Shown here piece by piece: positions 7,362 to 15,684 of a stretch of DNA of 64,000 nucleotides (position 1 is its first letter; every line of letters starts with the position of its first letter). The notes beneath the pieces were generated by a model, which saw only the letters and a list, made by a program, of their open reading frames with translations, was not told the DNA's origin and made no database searches. Both the position numbers and the translations under genes were made by a program. Source of the DNA: [Mycobacterium] fortunisiensis (GTDB lineage: Bacteria; Actinomycetota; Actinomycetes; Mycobacteriales; Mycobacteriaceae); contig NZ_VOMB01000021.1 of NCBI RefSeq assembly GCF_019050325.1, forward strand, positions 203,725 through 267,724, written 5' to 3'.

Positions 7362-8795
7362 GTGGCGGCACTTCGCTGGTGGCTCGGTCTGGCCTGTTGC
7401 GCCGTGATGCTGGCCGGGTGTGGCAGCGCCCCCGTGGTCCAGGGCCGGGCCACCTCGATGCTGTTTCTCCCCGACCGGGTTGGCGGCCTGCCGGTGACCG
7501 ACGGGCACAGTGGAAAGCGATCTGACGCACCCGCACCCGCGCGCCGGGCCGAGAACACCGACGGCGGCCAGATCGACGACCTGGCCCTGCTCGCCATCGA
7601 CGACATCGAGGACTTCTGGTCGCAGAACTACGCCGGCGGCTCACTGCCGGGAACCTTCACCCCGGTCTCGAGGCTGGTGTCGTTCAACTCCGATGCCTCG
7701 CCCGGGATCGAGCTGTGCGGTGAGAACACTGTCGGGCTGACCAACGCCTTCTACTGTTTCAAGAGCGATGTGATGGCCTGGGACCGCGGCGTGGCCATTC
7801 CTGTTGCCGCACAGTACTTCGGCCAGATGGGCGTGGTCGGCGTGATGGCCCACGAGTACGGCCACGCGGTGCAGCAACAGGCCCGGCTCGTCGACGACAC
7901 CACCCCCGTGCTGGTGGCCGAGCAGCAGGCCGACTGCCTGGCCGGGGTGTACCTGCGGTGGGTGGCCGCCGGCCATTCACCACGGTTCGAGCTGAGCACC
8001 GGCGACGGGCTCAACCACGTGCTGGCCGGCCTGATCTACATCCGCGATCCGCTGATGACGCGGGTCGACGCCGTGCTCACCGGCGGCGAACACGGATCCG
8101 CACTGGACCGCGTCAGCGCGTTCCAGATCGGATTCAGCGGCAACGTGGACCAGTGCGCGGCGATGGACTCCGCCGAGATCACCAAGCGGCGCGGCGATCT
8201 GCCCAAGTTCCTCGACCTCTTCGGCGACACACAGGGCGGCAACAGCACGATCACCGCCGCCCTGCTGGAGTCCGTCATGCAATCGCTGCGGCGCATCTAT
8301 GCTCCGGCCAACCCGCCGACCCTGAGCACCGAACCCAGCGCCTGCCCCGACGCCGGCCCCTCACCCCCGGCGTCCTACTGCCCGGCCACCAATACCATCT
8401 CGGTCGACCTGGCCGGCCTGAAAGCGTTGGGAGAAGCCAGAACCGAGAACGACGAGCAGGAGCTGCTACAGGGCGACAACTCGGCGATCTCGGTGCTGAC
8501 GTCGCGGTACGCGCTGGCCGTGCAACACGAGAAGGGCCTGACGCTCGACACCGCGGTGGCCGCCATGCGCACGGGCTGCCTGACCGGGGTGGGCCAGGCC
8601 GGGATGGCCGAGCCCGGGCAGTCGATCACGCTGTCGGCCGGCGACACCGACGAGGCGATCAGTGGCCTGCTCACCAACGGGCTGGCCGCCAGCGACGTCA
8701 ACGGCCGGGTGCTGCCGGCCGGGTTCACCCGGATCCTGGCCTATCGGTCCGGGCTGCAGGGCGATGCCGCACAGTGCTACCAGAGGTTCCCGTGA
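7362..8795 (+). CDS. Neutral zinc metallopeptidase-like lipoprotein (first of two paralogs)
   Basis: The GTG start (7362) gives 477 residues. The N-terminus has a short hydrophobic signal with lipobox LAGC (Cys20), so it is likely an exported, lipid-anchored protein. The zinc-binding motif HEYGH is at 164-168 and an EQQADCLAGVYLRW segment follows, as in the YpfJ-type putative neutral zinc metallopeptidases; the Glu there probably supplies the third zinc ligand. Paired cysteines in the second half suggest disulfides. A close paralog is at 45303-46745. It is followed by a DUF4333-like gene 46 bp away. The substrate is unknown. Confidence 0.85.
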   Translation: MAALRWWLGLACCAVMLAGCGSAPVVQGRATSMLFLPDRVGGLPVTDGHSGKRSDAPAPARRAENTDGGQIDDLALLAIDDIEDFWSQNYAGGSLPGTFTPVSRLVSFNSDASPGIELCGENTVGLTNAFYCFKSDVMAWDRGVAIPVAAQYFGQMGVVGVMAHEYGHAVQQQARLVDDTTPVLVAEQQADCLAGVYLRWVAAGHSPRFELSTGDGLNHVLAGLIYIRDPLMTRVDAVLTGGEHGSALDRVSAFQIGFSGNVDQCAAMDSAEITKRRGDLPKFLDLFGDTQGGNSTITAALLESVMQSLRRIYAPANPPTLSTEPSACPDAGPSPPASYCPATNTISVDLAGLKALGEARTENDEQELLQGDNSAISVLTSRYALAVQHEKGLTLDTAVAAMRTGCLTGVGQAGMAEPGQSITLSAGDTDEAISGLLTNGLAASDVNGRVLPAGFTRILAYRSGLQGDAAQCYQRFP

Positions 8796-8841
8796 TGCTG
8801 CCGGCGGTCCCCGCGCGTCGCAGCCGAGACGAGGAGTGCCG

Positions 8842-9360
8842 ATGAGCGGTCCCGAACAGCCGTGGTGGGCGCGGCCCGGCGGCGCGCCGCTGCCGGGCAA
8901 TCACCCGCCCGGCCCGCCGGCGCGGCCCGGTTGGAGTACGCCGCCGACGCGATACCCGTCACCCCCGACGCCGCACCGGCCCCCGCCACCGCGACCGTCG
9001 AAGCCCCATCCCACGCCCGGCCCCAATCCGGTGGACCCGCGGTTGCTCATCGGCGCTGCCGTCGTCGTGACGCTCGCCGTGGTCGGTATCGGGGCGTGGG
9101 CATGGAGCCGCTCGGACGTCAACAGCACCCGACTGGACGTCCGTCAGGCCGAGGCCGGGGTGGCGCAGATCCTGTCCGATCCGATCAACGGATATGGCGC
9201 CAACCGGGTGGTGGCGGTGGCATGCAATGACGGACAGAACCCCGTCGTACGGGCGGGCGCGACGTTCACGTGCGCGGTCGAGATGAACGACACGCTGCGC
9301 CGGGTGATCGTGGAATTTACCGACGACACCGGCACCTACGCCGTGGACGGCCCGCGGTAA
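8842..9360 (+). CDS. DUF4333-type membrane-anchored protein with a proline-rich N-terminus
   Basis: ATG 8842 follows GAGGAG at 8831 and gives 172 residues. Residues 1-65 are very rich in Pro, Gly, Arg and Thr and likely disordered and cytoplasmic. One membrane segment (about 69-88) follows, then an external domain with VACNDGQNPVVRAGATFTC, the two-cysteine pattern of the actinobacterial DUF4333 family. Its function is unknown. It is close behind the metallopeptidase gene, so the two may form an envelope-associated unit. Confidence 0.8.
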   Translation: MSGPEQPWWARPGGAPLPGNHPPGPPARPGWSTPPTRYPSPPTPHRPPPPRPSKPHPTPGPNPVDPRLLIGAAVVVTLAVVGIGAWAWSRSDVNSTRLDVRQAEAGVAQILSDPINGYGANRVVAVACNDGQNPVVRAGATFTCAVEMNDTLRRVIVEFTDDTGTYAVDGPR

Positions 9361-9452
9361 AGAGATCTGGGTCACATTTCTCGGGACTGGGTGACCACTC
9401 CCACCCAACCGCGCTGCGAGCCATATTTAGAGGCACTATTAGTCTTGCCCGT

Positions 9453-11285
9453 ATGGGTCGGGATCCATTGACAACCAGTGGTGTTGATTCGTCGGCGTCG
9501 AGCATCGAGAACTACGTGCGCGCCGACGGCACAATCGTGGTGCCCGACGGCGTCACCCTCACCTCATTCTTGGATCGCAACCGGCTCATCTACGGCGACG
9601 AACCGTCCTACCGGTTCCTCGACTACTCGAGCAATCCCGACGGCCAAGCCGTCGAGCTCAGCTGGAACGCCCTCTGGGCGCAGGTGTGCGCTGTCGGCGC
9701 CCGACTGCAGCAGGTCACCCAACCCCGCGACCGGGTGGCGATCCTGGCTCCACAGGGGGTCGAATACGTCGCGGCCTTCTTCGCGGCGGTGCACGCCGGC
9801 AATGTCGCCGTCCCGCTGTTCGCGCCGGCCCTGGCCGGGCATACCGAGCGACTGGCCGCAGTGCTGGCCGATGCCAAGCCCACCGTGGTGCTCACCACGA
9901 CCGCAGCGGCCGAATCCGTCCGTAACTTCATCAAGACGCTGCCCGCCGCCGAGCGGCCGCGCATGATCGCCGTCGACGCCGTCCCGGACACGCTGGCCGA
10001 GATGTACGTCAGCCCGTCGGTCGATTCCGACGACATCGCTTACCTGCAGTACACGTCCGGGTCGACGCGCACCCCGGCCGGCGTGGAGATCACCCACCGC
10101 AACGTGTGTACCAATGTCATCCAGATGATCTTGGCCGGCGACCTCGACACCGGCATCCGCAGTGTCAGCTGGCTGCCGCTGTACCACGACATGGGTCTGA
10201 TCATGATCATGTTCCCGGCGCTGTGCGGTGGCCACATCAGCCTGATGGACCCGATGGCATTCGTCCGCCGCCCCTACCGCTGGATCAAGCGGCTGGCCGA
10301 AGAAGCTGCCCACGGTCGCACCTTCGCCGCCGCCCCGAACTTCGCCTTCGAGCTGGCGTCCGAGCGTGGCCTGCCGCCCGCGGGGGAGACGCTGGACATG
10401 ACCAACGTCGTCACGCTCCTCAACGGATCCGAGCCGGTGACCATGTCCTCCGTCGAGAAGTTCACCTCCGCGTTCGCCCCGTACGGACTGCCCGCCACCG
10501 CGATCAAACCGTCCTACGGCATGGCCGAGGCCACCCTGTCGGTGGCTTCGATCGCACCGTCGGCCGCTGCCAGCGTGATCTACCTGGACCGCGACCAGCT
10601 CAGCGCCGGCCGGGCAGTCACGGTCGAGCCCACTGCCGAGGGGGCAGTGGCCCACGTGTCCTGCGGGCAGCCGATCCCCAACCAGTGGGCCGTGATCACG
10701 ACCTCCGACGGCGACGAGGCACCCGACTGCACCATCGGCGAGATCTGGTTGCACGGCAACAACGTCGGTCGCGGATACTTCGGCCGCACCGAGGAAACCG
10801 AGCGGGTGTTCGGCAACAAGCTGCAGACCCGGCTCCCCACCGGCAGCCATGCCGACGGCGTCCCGGACAACGGCTACTGGCTGGCCACCGGGGACCTCGG
10901 GGTCTACATCGACGGCGAGCTCTACCTCACCGGCCGGATCAAGGACATGATCCTGATCGACGGGCGCAACCACTACCCCACCGACATCGAGACCACCGTC
11001 AGCGCAGCCTCCCCCGCGGTGCGTTCGGGCTACGTCGCGGCGTTCTCGATCAACGGCGAGCGCGGCGAGGAACTGGTGATCGTGGCCGAGCGGGCCGCGG
11101 GCGCCGGACGGGCCGAGCCCGGCCCGATCGTCGAGGCGATCCGTGCCGCAGTGTCCCGCCACCACCAGATCCGGGTGGCCGACGTGCGCATGGTCGCCGC
11201 CGGGGTGATCCCCCGGACCACCAGCGGCAAACTGGCCCGAAATGCTTGCCGCGCTGAGTATTTGAGCGGGAAGTTCGACAAGTAG
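9453..11285 (+). CDS. Fatty acyl-AMP ligase (FadD family, FAAL type)
   Basis: The 610-residue adenylate-forming enzyme would activate a fatty acid as acyl-AMP. Visible motifs are the P-loop YTSGSTRTPAGVEITHRN, LPLYHDMGLI, PSYGMAEATLSV, WLATGDLG, and the C-terminal PRTTSGKLARNACR with the catalytic Lys. The RIKDMILIDGRNHYPTDIE region and overall length fit FAALs, which pass acyl-AMP to polyketide synthases, rather than acyl-CoA ligases. The start ATG 9453 was chosen over a longer frame running into the previous gene. No polyketide synthase or acyl carrier protein is adjacent, so the partner is unknown and I give no fadD number. Confidence 0.88.
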   Translation: MGRDPLTTSGVDSSASSIENYVRADGTIVVPDGVTLTSFLDRNRLIYGDEPSYRFLDYSSNPDGQAVELSWNALWAQVCAVGARLQQVTQPRDRVAILAPQGVEYVAAFFAAVHAGNVAVPLFAPALAGHTERLAAVLADAKPTVVLTTTAAAESVRNFIKTLPAAERPRMIAVDAVPDTLAEMYVSPSVDSDDIAYLQYTSGSTRTPAGVEITHRNVCTNVIQMILAGDLDTGIRSVSWLPLYHDMGLIMIMFPALCGGHISLMDPMAFVRRPYRWIKRLAEEAAHGRTFAAAPNFAFELASERGLPPAGETLDMTNVVTLLNGSEPVTMSSVEKFTSAFAPYGLPATAIKPSYGMAEATLSVASIAPSAAASVIYLDRDQLSAGRAVTVEPTAEGAVAHVSCGQPIPNQWAVITTSDGDEAPDCTIGEIWLHGNNVGRGYFGRTEETERVFGNKLQTRLPTGSHADGVPDNGYWLATGDLGVYIDGELYLTGRIKDMILIDGRNHYPTDIETTVSAASPAVRSGYVAAFSINGERGEELVIVAERAAGAGRAEPGPIVEAIRAAVSRHHQIRVADVRMVAAGVIPRTTSGKLARNACRAEYLSGKFDK

Positions 11286-11348
11286 AGCTTGTTTGGGCTT
11301 GGGTGGCTTGCTCCTGCGCTTAGCCAGCTGGCCTCTGCGCGCCGTTTT

Positions 11349-11393
11349 CGACGCCAGGGTCGTCCTTTGGCGAATTGAGCAGCCCTGGCGTCG
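11349..11393. terminator. Inverted repeat downstream of the acyl-AMP ligase gene
   Basis: CGACGCCAGGG and CCCTGGCGTCG (11 bp, perfect) enclose 23 nt. The element lies 64 bases after the ligase stop, with TTTT before the left arm and ATTT after the right arm, so it could terminate in either direction. It marks the left edge of the accessory region. I see nothing else in the 228-bp gap except a likely short promoter just before vapB. Confidence 0.5.
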
Positions 11394-11513
11394 ATTTGGG
11401 CGTGGCACCCTTGGGCTGTCACCATCCCGTCGGGCACAATGCTTCCCCGTCATGCCTGACGGACTCGCGCAGCTCACTGCACGTATGACACCACCGGTCG
11501 TACGATACGTCTC

Positions 11514-11729
11514 GTGGAAAAGACCACCGCCCATCTGCCTGGCGACCTCAAAGCAGCGGTGAAGCGCACTGCCGAGGCGCGTGGTATCTCAGAAGCTGAA
11601 GTCATCCGGGAGTCCATCCGGGCCGGGGTCATCGCAGCGAAGCCGCGCCCTCTGGGTGGTCTTTATTCCGGTTCCGAACCAATCGCCCGCCGCGCCGACG
11701 ACCTATTGGATGGTTTCGGCGAACGGTGA
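11514..11729 (+). CDS. VapB-type ribbon-helix-helix antitoxin
   Basis: The 71-residue protein has an N-terminal RHH pattern (KTTAHLPGDLKAAVKRTAEARG, with ISEAEVIRESIRAG as the second helix) and a C-terminal tail that would bind a PIN toxin. The GTG start has no clear ribosome site and may be leaderless. It overlaps the following vapC by 4 bp (GTGA), the standard TA arrangement. The antitoxin is intact while its toxin gene is broken. Confidence 0.8.
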   Translation: MEKTTAHLPGDLKAAVKRTAEARGISEAEVIRESIRAGVIAAKPRPLGGLYSGSEPIARRADDLLDGFGER

Positions 11730-12131
11730 TCGTCGACACCAGCGCTCTGCTCGCGCACTTCGACTCGAATGAGCCTGACCACCGCGGTGGCCAAGGTCAT
11801 CGACAACAGCAACGAACCTCTGGTGGTATCCCCTTATGTGATTGCAGAGCTGGTTTACCTGGTAGCCACGCGTATCGGAGTGGATGCCGAGCTCGCCGTC
11901 CTGAGCGAATTATCTCGCGGTGCATGACAACTCGCAGATTTCGCCGTCGAGCAGCTCGAGCGAGCCGTCGCAATCGTCACGAAATACCCTGATCAACAGA
12001 TCGGCGTCGCGGACGCCTCAAACGTGGTGCTGGCAAACCTATACCGGACACAGACCATCACAACTCTTGACCGCCGGCATTTCGAAGTTCTGCGGCCGAT
12101 CGGAGGCGGTCAGTTCACCATCGTGCCTTGA
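11726..12131 (+). pseudogene. vapC PIN-domain toxin, disrupted by a frameshift and a stop codon
   Basis: The start reads MIVDTSALLAHFDSNEPD, the normal VapC beginning with the first catalytic Asp. Near 11778 the reading frame changes, and the homologous sequence continues one frame over (TAVAKVIDNSNEPLVVSPYV, then AELVYLVATRIGVDAELAVL). In that second frame a TGA at 11925-11927 falls where a Trp codon is likely (SRGA*QLADF). The remaining PIN residues (GVADASNVVLAN, then TLDRRHF) run to the stop at 12129. Two independent lesions argue for a true pseudogene unless both are sequence errors. Confidence 0.8.
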
Positions 12132-12170
12132 TGCAGAAGCGAAGAAATCGCGCTGGTCGGCGTGCGCGGG

Positions 12171-12521
12171 TCAGCCGGGCTCATCGACGGATATGACCAA
12201 GGTGGACGTCGGACTGTCGATATCAACATATTGGTGCCCCCCTGCGCCTCTGACGATCAGCGACTCAGCAAGGTCGATAATCTCTTCAATCTTTTCGATG
12301 TCGAGCCGCCAAACTACGCTGTCGCGCGCTGCCTCTAAAACTGCTGCGCCGCTTTGCTGCTCGATCCGATGCTGAACGCCTTCGCTGTCGAAACATGCAA
12401 CTCCGGTGATTTGCGCCGACTGCAGCGCGGACACAAACAATCGCAATCCATCTCGGTCAGCGGTCGCTAGCGTGGCTGCGTCGCCGAAATAGCTGGAGGG
12501 TGTGATGCGAAATATGGTCAT
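12171..12521 (-). CDS. Small hypothetical protein
   Basis: The 116-residue ORF starts at ATG 12521 behind a purine-rich GAGGACAGGG. It has no signal peptide or membrane segment; the middle is predicted-helix-like (SGAAVLEAARDSVVWRLDIE, then KIEEIIDLAESL). I do not recognise a family. It lies convergent to the broken vapC and in line with the secreted protein gene further right. It could be an immunity or chaperone-like protein, but nothing in the sequence proves that. Confidence 0.55.
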   Translation of the reverse strand: MTIFRITPSSYFGDAATLATADRDGLRLFVSALQSAQITGVACFDSEGVQHRIEQQSGAAVLEAARDSVVWRLDIEKIEEIIDLAESLIVRGAGGHQYVDIDSPTSTLVISVDEPG

Positions 12522-12548
12522 TGTTACCCTGTCCTCGGCGGAAGATGC

Positions 12549-12905
12549 TCAGGCGCCCACAACCGGCCCCGCATTGGCTTTGGCGTAGGCCGCCAGCACC
12601 GGCGTGACGTCAGGGCACATGTTCTGCGCGGCCGCCACGACGACAATCACGGTCTCGTAATCCGCGTAACCACCGCGGGCCACGTAGTTCAGGGCCGCCG
12701 GCACACCGGCACCGCCGCGCAACAGCCGGCACGCCATCTTGCCCTGATCGATGACCTCGGTGATCGATGAGTAGTACACGCCCTGGTTGTCGATTTGAGC
12801 GACGAAGTCGTACTGGTCGGCATGCGCGGGAGCGGCCAGCGTCACCGCCGAGACACCCGCGACCACAGCGGCCATCACGATTCGTACCTGGGTTGGCGTG
12901 CTCAT
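12549..12905 (-). CDS. DUF732-type small secreted protein
   Basis: ATG 12905 lies after a strong AGAAGGAGGT ribosome site and gives 118 residues. A signal peptide ending in APAHA precedes DQYDFVAQIDNQGVYY, the start of the mycobacterial DUF732 family, with two cysteines (CRLL and MCPD) likely forming a disulfide. Proteins of this type are exported and of unknown function. It is divergent from hsdM across a 155-bp spacer. The upstream extension of the frame is not coding. Confidence 0.8.
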   Translation of the reverse strand: MSTPTQVRIVMAAVVAGVSAVTLAAPAHADQYDFVAQIDNQGVYYSSITEVIDQGKMACRLLRGGAGVPAALNYVARGGYADYETVIVVVAAAQNMCPDVTPVLAAYAKANAGPVVGA

Positions 12906-13060
12906 GATGGACCTCCTTCTGATCGGTTGCCCGCAGTCGCGAGCCGAACAGAATGACAGAGGCCACCGACATCGGCGCGCCGTCGCCATATCCCGCAACT
13001 TGTCGGCGGGGTCGTATATACAGTCCTGTTCAGTTCTTGACGGCAGCAAGGGGCAGTGCA

Positions 13061-14518
13061 GTGATCACGGGTGAGCTGAAGAGCAAGGTCGACCGGGTGT
13101 GGGACGCCTTCTGGTCAGGCGGTATATCCAACCCCCTGGAGGTGATCGAGCAGATCACCTATCTGCTGTTCATCCGCCGTCTCGACGATCTGGAGATCCT
13201 TGCCGAACGCAAGGCCCGGGTGACCGGCAAGTCCGAGGGGCTGCGGTTTTCCCCGGAGCAGCAGCAGTTGCGGTGGTCGCAGTTCAAGAACTCCGAGCCG
13301 GCGGTGATGTTCACGACCGTCGGCGACAAGGTGTTCCCGTTCCTGCGTGAGCTGGGCGGCGACGGGTCGACGTACTCCGAGCACATGCGTGACGCCCGGT
13401 TCACCATCCCGACGCCGGCCCTGCTGTCCAAGGTCGTCGACATGCTCGACGACCTCCCGATGGCCGACCGCGACACCAACGGTGACCTGTACGAGTACCT
13501 CCTGTCCAAGATCGCCAGCGCCGGGGTGAACGGGCAGTTCCGCACCCCGCGCCACATCATCGAGCTGATGGTGGGTATGACCGCGCCCGGGCCGTCCGAT
13601 GAGATCTGCGATCCGGCCTGCGGCACCGCCGGCTTCCTGGTGGCGGCGTCGGAGTATGTGCGCTCGACACACGAGTCGGTGCTGACCGACGCGGCTCAGC
13701 GGAAACACTTCCATAACAGCATGTTTCACGGCTACGACTTCGACTCCACCATGCTGCGCATCGGGTCGATGAACATGCTGATGCACGGCATCGAGTCCCC
13801 CGACATCCGCTACCGGGATTCCCTGTCCGAGGGGGCTTCTGAAGATGCGGAGAAGTACACCCTGATCCTGGCCAATCCCCCGTTTGCCGGGTCGCTGGAC
13901 TACGAGTCCACCTCCAAGGATCTGCAGCGGGTCATCAAGACCAAGAAGACCGAGTTGCTGTTCGTGGCACTGTTTCTCAAACTGCTGAAGCCCGGTGGAC
14001 GGGCCGCGGTGATCGTGCCCGACGGGGTGCTGTTTGGGTCGTCCAAGGCGCACAAAGAGTTGCGACGAGTCCTTGTCGAAGATCAGAAGCTCGACGGTAT
14101 CGTGAAGCTGCCCTCGGGGGTGTTCCGTCCCTACGCCGGCGTGTCGACGGCGATCCTGCTGTTCACCAAGACGAACTCCGGTGGCACCGAGAACGTGTGG
14201 TTCTACGACGTCACCGCCGACGGATTCTCGTTGGACGACAAACGCAATCCGGTCGAGGCCAACGACCTACCGGACACACTGTCACGGTGGGCTTTACGCG
14301 GATCTTCGGAGCTGGAGCGAGCTCGCACCGAGCAGTCCTTCTGCGTGCCAAAAGATGACATCGCCGCCCAGGGCTACGATCTGTCGCTGAACCGGTACAA
14401 GGAGATCGTGCACGACGAGGTCGAGCACCGACCGCCGCTGGAGATCATCGCCGACATCGAGAAGCTCGAAGGTGAGATCGCTGCTGGGCTGGCTGAGTTG
14501 AAGGCGATGCTGTCGTGA
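13061..14518 (+). CDS. hsdM: Type I restriction-modification methyltransferase subunit HsdM
   Basis: The 485-residue N6-adenine methyltransferase has an N-terminal helical HsdM domain (SNPLEVIEQITYLLFIRRLDD), the SAM-binding motif DPACGTAGF at 184-192 and the catalytic NPPF at 272-275. GTG 13061 with AAGGGG upstream is chosen; the longer frame would overlap the divergent promoter. It overlaps hsdS by GTGA. With HsdS it methylates a bipartite target, protecting host DNA; the matching hsdR lies about 13 kb to the right. Confidence 0.95.
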   Translation: MITGELKSKVDRVWDAFWSGGISNPLEVIEQITYLLFIRRLDDLEILAERKARVTGKSEGLRFSPEQQQLRWSQFKNSEPAVMFTTVGDKVFPFLRELGGDGSTYSEHMRDARFTIPTPALLSKVVDMLDDLPMADRDTNGDLYEYLLSKIASAGVNGQFRTPRHIIELMVGMTAPGPSDEICDPACGTAGFLVAASEYVRSTHESVLTDAAQRKHFHNSMFHGYDFDSTMLRIGSMNMLMHGIESPDIRYRDSLSEGASEDAEKYTLILANPPFAGSLDYESTSKDLQRVIKTKKTELLFVALFLKLLKPGGRAAVIVPDGVLFGSSKAHKELRRVLVEDQKLDGIVKLPSGVFRPYAGVSTAILLFTKTNSGGTENVWFYDVTADGFSLDDKRNPVEANDLPDTLSRWALRGSSELERARTEQSFCVPKDDIAAQGYDLSLNRYKEIVHDEVEHRPPLEIIADIEKLEGEIAAGLAELKAMLS

Positions 14519-15684
14519 AGATGGTTGCGTTAGGGAAGATCGTTTCAGTCGTCGGAGGTGGTACGCCGAGAAAATCGGCACCCGAATACTACGGTGGCCC
14601 CATACCGTGGGTGACCCCAAAAGATATGAAGCGACAGGTGATCACGAGCTCACTCGTGACATTGACTCAGCAAGGCCTACAGCACTCACCCGCGAAGCTT
14701 GTACCGAAGGATACCGTTCTCGTCGTCGTCCGCTCGGGAGTGTTGAAGCACACCTTGCCGGTGGCTCTGACGGGCGTGCCAGTGACGCTAAACCAGGATA
14801 TGAAAGGCCTTATCCCCGGCGACGCAGTTCACGGTCCGTACCTTGCACGACTTGTGAAAGCGTTAGAACCAACTGTGCTGGGCTGGGTGCGGGCAACAAC
14901 CGCCGACAACTTCCCAATCGACAAGCTCCTCGATTTTGAGATCAGCCTTCCCTCACTCGACGAGCAGCGCCGCATCGCCGCGATTCTCGACCACGCAGAC
15001 GCACTACGCTCCAGACGCCGTCACGTCCTGTCGACCTTCGATTCACTCCGCGAGTCGGTGTTCATCGACATGTTCGGCCATCCATCGTCAAACGCACATG
15101 GACTGCCGACAGGAACAGTCAAAGACCTCGTTGAATCGACTGATTACGGTACGAGCGAGAAGAGTTCACAGCAGGGCGACATTGCAGTCCTGCGAATGAA
15201 CAACATCACCTACAGCGGCGAGATTGACCTAAAAGACCTAAAGTACATGGATCTGCCAGTCGACAAGTACGACCGCTACACAGTACGTAGCGGCGACGTC
15301 CTCTTCAATCGCACAAATAGCGCTGACTTGGTTGGCAAGACTGCCGTTTACCACGGTAGTGCCCCGTTGGCCTACGCCGGATACCTTGTCCGACTACGAG
15401 TTCGAGAGGGCTTCTCACCGGACTACCTTTCTGGAGTATTGAACTCCGCATACGGCAAGGCCACGCTGCGTGGCATGTGCAAGAGCATCGTCGGTATGGC
15501 GAACATTAATGCCAAAGAAGTCCAGACCATTCGAACACTGATACCTTCCGCATCCGATCAAGGGAAGTACGCGGAGCGCGTGGAGGCGATTCGAGTCGCA
15601 AAGAGCCAGCATACTGCTGCGTTGGAGGTACTCGACGAACTCTTCGCCTCGCTCCAAGCCCGCGCCTTCCGAGGTGAACTCTGA
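14515..15684 (+). CDS. hsdS: Type I restriction-modification specificity subunit HsdS
   Basis: The 389-residue protein has two target-recognition domains separated by conserved helical spacers. TRD1 begins near residue 3 (GKIVSVVGGGTPRKSAPEYY, then IPWVTPKDM). The central spacer is LPSLDEQRRIAAILDHADAL. TRD2 (YGTSEKSSQQGDIAVLRMNN) is followed by a second spacer ending in FASLQARAFRGEL. Base composition looks less GC-rich than the neighbours, as is common for exchangeable hsdS genes. The GTG start overlaps hsdM, and the stop overlaps the exonuclease gene start (TGATG). Confidence 0.94.
   Translation: MKMVALGKIVSVVGGGTPRKSAPEYYGGPIPWVTPKDMKRQVITSSLVTLTQQGLQHSPAKLVPKDTVLVVVRSGVLKHTLPVALTGVPVTLNQDMKGLIPGDAVHGPYLARLVKALEPTVLGWVRATTADNFPIDKLLDFEISLPSLDEQRRIAAILDHADALRSRRRHVLSTFDSLRESVFIDMFGHPSSNAHGLPTGTVKDLVESTDYGTSEKSSQQGDIAVLRMNNITYSGEIDLKDLKYMDLPVDKYDRYTVRSGDVLFNRTNSADLVGKTAVYHGSAPLAYAGYLVRLRVREGFSPDYLSGVLNSAYGKATLRGMCKSIVGMANINAKEVQTIRTLIPSASDQGKYAERVEAIRVAKSQHTAALEVLDELFASLQARAFRGEL

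Noticed and set aside
9564..11534. Long minus-strand ORF (656 codons) opposite the acyl-AMP ligase gene
   Set aside because: It is a high-GC antisense shadow: it overlaps a gene with clear catalytic motifs, and its translation is rich in Gly/Arg/His with no recognisable domain.
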